From assembly GCA_942491945.1 (NCBI GenBank), contig CALODD010000050.1, forward strand, positions 1 to 64,000: a stretch of 64,000 nt of DNA, in the 5' to 3' direction. Shown piece by piece: positions 59,661-64,000 of this stretch (the stretch's first letter is position 1; each line of letters begins with the position of its first letter). A program made the position numbers and the translations under genes. The notes beneath the pieces were generated by a model. It searched no databases, had not been told where the DNA came from, and saw nothing but the letters and a program-made list of their open reading frames with translations. This DNA comes from JAJDYQ01 sp942491945 (lineage in GTDB: Bacteria > Pseudomonadota > Gammaproteobacteria > JAJDYQ01).

Positions 59661-61141
59661 CAATCCGCCATCACCGTACGTGATGACGCCCACTCCCTTA
59701 GCTGCCGTATCTTCTCAGCCATAACAACTGAGTGAGGTCGTGTCATCTGTAACTCCTGTAGCAGGATATCTTCAGTCAGTAATTCCTGTTGTGCATGAGC
59801 CGTGTATAAACCAGACACCACAGCCTGCTCTATCTCTGCGCCAGAGAAACCATCACTGGCTTGTAACAACTCATTCCAGGAAAAATCGGTGGATTTAACA
59901 TCCCGTTTTTGCAAGTGAATTTCAAAGATGTTTTTCCGCACATCAGTAGCCGGTAGATCAACAAAGAAAATCTCATCGAATCGACCCTTGCGCATTAATT
60001 CAGGTGGCAGGTCTTCGATATCATTCGCGGTCGCAACCAGAAAGACTCGCTCTTTACGTTCAGCCATCCAGGTAAGTAACGTTCCCAGTATTCTTTTCGA
60101 AGGGCCGCCATGACCACCCTGGTCAGTCGACAGACCTTTTTCAATTTCATCAATCCATAAGACGCAGGGTGCCATTACCTGCGCCGTCTCCAGTGCCTTG
60201 CGTAAATTACGTTCGGTCTCTCCGTAAAACTTGTTATATAGCGTGGCGAAGTCTAGTCGCAGTAACGGCACTTCCCATGTCCCTGCGACAGCTTTTGCCG
60301 CCAGGGATTTACCGGCGCCCTGCACGCCTAATAACAACATACCTTTTGGTACGTCGAGACCTGCTGGTGGCGTCTCACTATTAAAAACCGTATTACGTTG
60401 ATTCAGCCAGTGTTTCATTCGCTTTAATCCAGCAACCTCTGCCATGTGCGCGGTTTCAGCTTCATATGAGAGCACGCCATCTCCACCTAACAGCTCATAC
60501 TTAGCATCCATGATATCTTTGACGTCATCGTGAGTAATAGCGCCATCGTCATAAATGATATTCCGTATCAAGCGCTTCGCATCTGCGTAACTCAGGCCAG
60601 TCAGATGATTTAGCAATAACTCAACCGCCTTCTTATCCCCTTTGACCGGACGGCGATTGCTTTCTTTCCAGGCATCAACCTCATGCAGTAACAAGGCCTT
60701 CAATTGATCACGATCTGGCAAACTGAGATCAAAGCGTGCACTTAGATGTGCGACTTCATCCGGCAGTTCAATAGACGGACTAATCAACACCAGCGTTTTT
60801 TGTGACTTGCTATGTGATTGCGCGATCTCACGAATCGTCCGAATAATGATGGGATCATCTAGATACGGATGAAAATCTTTCAGTATATAAATACCCGCCA
60901 GCTCACTCGCACGTATGTGTCCGAGCACGTCTTCGGGCTTGGCGTTACTCTTCTGCGGTTCTGTCAGGATATCTAATCGATACAGTCCTTTTGTCACCGT
61001 CCAGCCAAACATAGGTTGATAAAATCCATCATCGAATAGATGCTTGAACAGACCTAAAGCCCGCTCTTCTTCGCGTGTCTCCACAACGATAATGGGTACA
61101 CGTGATTTTAGAAGTATCTGTAAATCCGCCTTGTCCGACAT
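59660..61141 (-). CDS. AAA ATPase, Ycf46-like
   Basis: The N-terminal 200 residues (SRVPIIVVETREEERALGLF, GIYILKDFHPYLDDP) precede an AAA module with Walker A LLGVQGAGKSLAAKAVA, Walker B VLWIDEIEKG, sensor VFLVATANDIEDLPPELMRKGRFDE (part) and the second region of homology. The plan matches the Ycf46 group, known from cyanobacteria and plastids. In bacteria its role is unclear. It is convergent with the propeller gene. Confidence 0.82.
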   Translation of the reverse strand: MSDKADLQILLKSRVPIIVVETREEERALGLFKHLFDDGFYQPMFGWTVTKGLYRLDILTEPQKSNAKPEDVLGHIRASELAGIYILKDFHPYLDDPIIIRTIREIAQSHSKSQKTLVLISPSIELPDEVAHLSARFDLSLPDRDQLKALLLHEVDAWKESNRRPVKGDKKAVELLLNHLTGLSYADAKRLIRNIIYDDGAITHDDVKDIMDAKYELLGGDGVLSYEAETAHMAEVAGLKRMKHWLNQRNTVFNSETPPAGLDVPKGMLLLGVQGAGKSLAAKAVAGTWEVPLLRLDFATLYNKFYGETERNLRKALETAQVMAPCVLWIDEIEKGLSTDQGGHGGPSKRILGTLLTWMAERKERVFLVATANDIEDLPPELMRKGRFDEIFFVDLPATDVRKNIFEIHLQKRDVKSTDFSWNELLQASDGFSGAEIEQAVVSGLYTAHAQQELLTEDILLQELQMTRPHSVVMAEKIRQLREWASSRTVMAD

Positions 61142-61207
61142 AAATCGTAATTACCTGCTTGCAAAGTAACGCTGACTTGCGCAATGCTAGCAATATAACA
61201 ATTGTCG

Positions 61208-61810
61208 ATGATCAACGTGAAGATAAAGTTTTGTAGCCAGTGCGGCTCGCCTGAAGTCAGATTCACCATACCTGAGGGAGATAACCGCCCGCGTTATATC
61301 TGTGGGAAATGTGATTTTATTCATTACCAGAACCCGAATATCGTTGCCGGCTGCCTGGTAACGCACGAAGACAAAATTCTCTTATGTAAGCGAGCTATTG
61401 AACCGCGTAAAGGCCTATGGACACTTCCCGCAGGTTTTATGGAAAACAATGAAACGGCGGAACAGGCTGCACAACGTGAGACATGGGAAGAAGCTCGAGC
61501 CAAAGTAAATGTTCATGGACTGTATACGGTTTTTAATCTGCCGCATATCAACCAGGTGTATATGATTTACCGTGGTGATCTGGTTGCTAATGCTTTTGAA
61601 CCCGGCCCTGAATCACTGGAAGTCGATTTATATGCGATTGATGATCTACCATGGGATGAGCTGGCTTTTGCAACGATACGAGAAACGCTACGGCTTTATA
61701 TTGAAGACGTGAACCGTGGAAAGTTCGGGCTACATACTGCCGATATAATCAGGCCATGGGTATTACTGGACTCGCAACACGCTCGACTGAGTAACTTACG
61801 AACTAAGTAA
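61208..61810 (+). CDS. Nudix hydrolase with N-terminal zinc ribbon
   Basis: The N-terminus has a four-cysteine ribbon (FCSQCGSP near residue 8-12 and YICGKCDFIHYQNP near 35) and then a Nudix box: GFMENNETAEQAAQRETWEE includes the GX5EX7REUXEE core. Such proteins hydrolyse nucleoside diphosphate derivatives such as NADH or ADP-ribose. The start at 61208 is an ATG; a TTG at 61202 is also possible. The gene is divergent from the AAA ATPase. Confidence 0.85.
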   Translation: MINVKIKFCSQCGSPEVRFTIPEGDNRPRYICGKCDFIHYQNPNIVAGCLVTHEDKILLCKRAIEPRKGLWTLPAGFMENNETAEQAAQRETWEEARAKVNVHGLYTVFNLPHINQVYMIYRGDLVANAFEPGPESLEVDLYAIDDLPWDELAFATIRETLRLYIEDVNRGKFGLHTADIIRPWVLLDSQHARLSNLRTK

Positions 61811-61828
61811 CTGGTTAAACAAATAGCG

Positions 61829-62869
61829 TTAAGAACCAGCCATTTTTCTACGTTGTATACGCCATTGCTGATAGTTACTATCTTCTCTATAACCACGCTT
61901 GTTAATATAACCAAACACACCGAGCAGGCGATAAAACTGAGTCACTGCATCGACTCGCATAATTTCTTTACCGGTTTCATCAAAAAACACCATAGCTGGT
62001 GCATAGAATAGATCGAGTTTTTTTGCCCATTCTTTTGCGCTCATACGCTCACCTTGCGGTGTCACGATTGGAGTATCTGACCACATGTCGAGCTGCACCG
62101 CTTCAAGCTTTTCAACTTCCTGGCGTAAGCGATCTTTTGCCAGTGGCCCCGTATGTAATACATCACAGGCATGACATTTTCCCTGCTCGAAAAAAACCAC
62201 CAGAGGCGTTTCCGATTTAAAGAACCGTCGATCAAAATTAAATGGCGGCTGAACAAAAAACTCCTGCTCGTTCAAGCCTTCGGGATCAAAGATCATGCCT
62301 GGATCAGCTCTTGCCAGATAATCACGCAGACTTTCTTTTTCATAAAAACCTTCGACGACATATTTCAGCGCTGCCCTGAATTTATAAGGTGGGTATAAAC
62401 CTCGTAGCCTGAGTACCTGCTCACCATCGGCGTTATAAAAAATCAGTGAAGGTGTAAAGTTGGTGTTCTCCATGACCGAGTACTCGCGCTCACTCAACTC
62501 ATCGCCATCCGGCAGGGTAATATCTTCGATACCCCAGATATCGATGGGCACTATATCGAAATGTCGGCGCAGATAATTCTGTGTTGCAGGATCCTCGAGA
62601 TTGACCTGAATAAATTTTTCACAGTAGCTACAGCGCTTCTGCCCGAAATAGACGATCAATCCTTTCTTACTTGCGCCTAAGGCCGTTTTCAGGCTTTCCT
62701 CAAGATCACCGAAATGCTCTTTAAACCAGTCAGGATAAACCAGTTCCTCATCAAGCATAGTGTCTTCGAATTCATAGAAATCATCGACCGCGGCACTGCC
62801 TGCTGCAAACAGCGGGAATGACAACCAGATAGAGAACAGGACTATAAGCCGCAAGAGATTCATCCCCAC
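61829..62869 (-). CDS. Exported protein with two thioredoxin domains
   Basis: The signal sequence NLLRLIVLFSIWLSFPLFAAG is followed by two thioredoxin-like folds. The first has CSYC (C80, C83) in FGQKRCSYCEKF and the cis-proline stretch NFTPSLIF; the second has CHAC (C232, C235) in FEQGKCHACDVL with FYAPAMVFF. Such tandem thioredoxins, SoxW-like, act in the periplasm on disulfides and may act on Sox or cytochrome substrates. The start is a GTG, or the ATG two codons later. Its partners are unknown. Confidence 0.82.
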   Translation of the reverse strand: MGMNLLRLIVLFSIWLSFPLFAAGSAAVDDFYEFEDTMLDEELVYPDWFKEHFGDLEESLKTALGASKKGLIVYFGQKRCSYCEKFIQVNLEDPATQNYLRRHFDIVPIDIWGIEDITLPDGDELSEREYSVMENTNFTPSLIFYNADGEQVLRLRGLYPPYKFRAALKYVVEGFYEKESLRDYLARADPGMIFDPEGLNEQEFFVQPPFNFDRRFFKSETPLVVFFEQGKCHACDVLHTGPLAKDRLRQEVEKLEAVQLDMWSDTPIVTPQGERMSAKEWAKKLDLFYAPAMVFFDETGKEIMRVDAVTQFYRLLGVFGYINKRGYREDSNYQQWRIQRRKMAGS

Positions 62870-62890
62870 ATTATATTAGGTATTTGGTCG

Positions 62891-63523
62891 CTATACCTTA
62901 ATACTTGTTATCCAGTCACGAATATGAGCTGCTAACTCTGGTAACCGGCCATGAAAGAAATGGCTCGCACCTTCCATCCATTCCACTTCTCGATTCGCCT
63001 GTGGAACCAGCAACCATTGTCTGACTTCTTCAGCGGGCACGACTTCGTCTTCGTCACCCATGAGCACCAACCATGGCCTACTGAACTCAACATCGTCAAA
63101 GTAGTACATGCTGACCGGTGGGGCGATGGATATCAGCGCATCAGCTTCTAATTCCTCCGCAACGCTTGCAGCCACATAAGAACCAAATGAAAAACCAGCA
63201 AGTAATAATCTTCGATCGGGATGGCGCTGTTGCAGCCATCCAATGACGGCTTGCAGGTCATCTAACTCCCCCCTGGCATCATCAAACTCACCTTCTGATT
63301 TACCGACACCTCGGAAGTTGAATCTAGCTACCGGCATCCCAATCTCATGCAATGCACGTGCGATATAGTGCACCACCTTATTGTCCATGGTGCCGCCATA
63401 CAATGGGTGAGGATGACAGATGACAGCGATATACTGACCCTCATCTTCTGCGACACTGTATAGTGCCTGCAGTTGCCCAGCAGGCCCTGAGAGCATTATT
63501 TTTTCTTCAAATGGTTTTTTCAT
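62891..63523 (-). CDS. Alpha/beta hydrolase
   Basis: The fold is of the dienelactone-hydrolase-like class: HPHPLYGGTMDNKVVHYIAR, FNFRGVGKSEGEFDD, LLLAGFSFGSYVAASVAEEL with the nucleophile serine, and the acid GDEDEVVPAEEV and histidine GASHFFHGRL. Substrate unknown. Its ATG overlaps the divergent protease start codon (CATG at 63521-63524). No ribosome-binding site is visible, so a later start (for example MLSGPAGQL) is possible. Confidence 0.85.
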   Translation of the reverse strand: MKKPFEEKIMLSGPAGQLQALYSVAEDEGQYIAVICHPHPLYGGTMDNKVVHYIARALHEIGMPVARFNFRGVGKSEGEFDDARGELDDLQAVIGWLQQRHPDRRLLLAGFSFGSYVAASVAEELEADALISIAPPVSMYYFDDVEFSRPWLVLMGDEDEVVPAEEVRQWLLVPQANREVEWMEGASHFFHGRLPELAAHIRDWITSIKV

Positions 63524-64000
63524 GAATCAGGATTCACAACAACAAGGTCAACAGAAAATCGGCCGTCACATGATGATCGTTGCATGGATCATAGCACTTG
63601 GCTTTCTTGTCATGTTCTTTAATGGTGTCCTGGAACGCCAGCACAATCCAAATCAATCCGTTCAGACCAACCTCGCAAATGATGGACTCCGTGAGATAAA
63701 ACTCAAACGCAATCGCCAGGGTCACTATGTCGCTCGCGGCATGATCAATAACCAACCCGTTATCTTCCTGCTCGATACTGGCGCAACCGTGGTTTCCATC
63801 CCCGAACGTGTTGCTAAACGCCTCGGCCTGCAACGCGGCCGAGAAAGTTATGCGACAACTGCAAACGGCACCATCAAGACCTATGCCACACGTCTCGACA
63901 CCATCGGAATCGGCGGCATCCAGCTGCGAAACGTTGCCGCCCAGATAAACCCACATATGGACGCTGAAGAGATACTGCTCGGAATGTCATTCCTGAAAAG
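63522..64000 (+). CDS. Retropepsin-like aspartic protease, 3' part beyond the window
   Basis: The frame from the ATG at 63522 is open to the window edge. A membrane anchor (MIVAWIIALGFLVMFFNGVL) precedes a clan AA protease domain: the catalytic DTGA is in IFLLDTGATVVSIPERVA, then RLGLQRGRESYATTANG and ILLGMSFLK. This is the TIGR02281-type anchored periplasmic aspartic protease. The final residues lie outside the window. The ATG overlaps the divergent hydrolase start. Confidence 0.8.
   Translation, partial: MNQDSQQQGQQKIGRHMMIVAWIIALGFLVMFFNGVLERQHNPNQSVQTNLANDGLREIKLKRNRQGHYVARGMINNQPVIFLLDTGATVVSIPERVAKRLGLQRGRESYATTANGTIKTYATRLDTIGIGGIQLRNVAAQINPHMDAEEILLGMSFLK

Noticed and set aside
1..64000. 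tRNA, rRNA, CRISPR arrays, integrase or complete prophage
   Set aside because: I looked for the usual signals (conserved rRNA segments, cloverleaf ends with TTCRA loops, regular repeats with spacers, integrase motifs) and saw none convincing; a tRNA scan or CRISPR finder would be needed to exclude weak cases.

Overview
From about base 1384 onward the window reads as a piece of a proteobacterial chromosome, most likely from a sulfur-oxidising gammaproteobacterium. The evidence is gene content: a sulfur oxygenase reductase, a periplasmic DsrE-like protein, a di-haem c-type cytochrome and several extracytoplasmic thioredoxins sit among typical gammaproteobacterial housekeeping genes (classical fused ArgA, TatD, AmpD, YchJ, YbaK, class Ia NrdAB, Ppk1/Ppx, class I fumarase). 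I cannot name the genus. There are no rRNA or tRNA genes, no CRISPR array and no prophage block.

Layout. (1) 1-1383: AT-rich, phage-like DNA (zinc-ribbon protein, GIY-YIG nuclease, a frameshifted conserved phage-type gene) joined abruptly to a batD gene that has lost its start. The join looks like an assembly chimera or an illegitimate recombination. (2) 3-16 kb: housekeeping genes and a polyphosphate neighbourhood with ppk1 on the plus strand and a ppx-tatD cluster on the minus strand. (3) 16-22.7 kb: an HxlR regulator diverging from an SDR gene, then nrdAB behind a long promoter region with two NrdR boxes, a perfect DnaA box and a stem-loop leader. (4) 22.7-24.1 kb: a small accessory patch. 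Two inverted copies of a hairpin repeat, whose stems differ by compensatory changes, enclose a cassette-like gene; a second repeat type lies beside it. (5) 24-31.5 kb: signalling genes. A phoX-type phosphatase is followed by a Ser/Thr kinase with a cyclic-nucleotide-binding domain; a second kinase carries a receiver-like N-terminus; a CheY-like regulator is nearby. (6) 31.5-34.5 kb: a 169-bp MITE with 4-bp target duplications, an orphan exported protein and a complete IS1182-type element with related ends. (7) 34.5-48.5 kb: metabolism and signalling, including a MenA-like prenyltransferase, sulfur oxygenase reductase, MscS channel, fumarase, two diguanylate cyclases, AmpD and ArgE. (8) 48.5-64 kb: ilvD, an exported-protein/degenerate-receiver/DsrE operon, a DUF302 plus cytochrome c-DUF302 pair, a CNB-regulated Na+/H+ antiporter, argA, a YqaE-like peptide, a beta-propeller protein, a Ycf46-like AAA ATPase, a Nudix hydrolase, a tandem thioredoxin, an alpha/beta hydrolase and the start of a retropepsin-like protease.

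How it fits together. The enzymology suggests sulfur chemistry (SOR, DsrE, thioredoxins, cytochrome c) on a standard gammaproteobacterial core. Second-messenger and kinase signalling is dense: two GGDEF proteins, two CNB-domain proteins and two Hanks kinases. The most unusual structures are the base-1383 join, the MITE/IS pair, the covarying inverted hairpins, and the stem-loop covering the ribosome-binding site of the sulfur oxygenase reductase gene.
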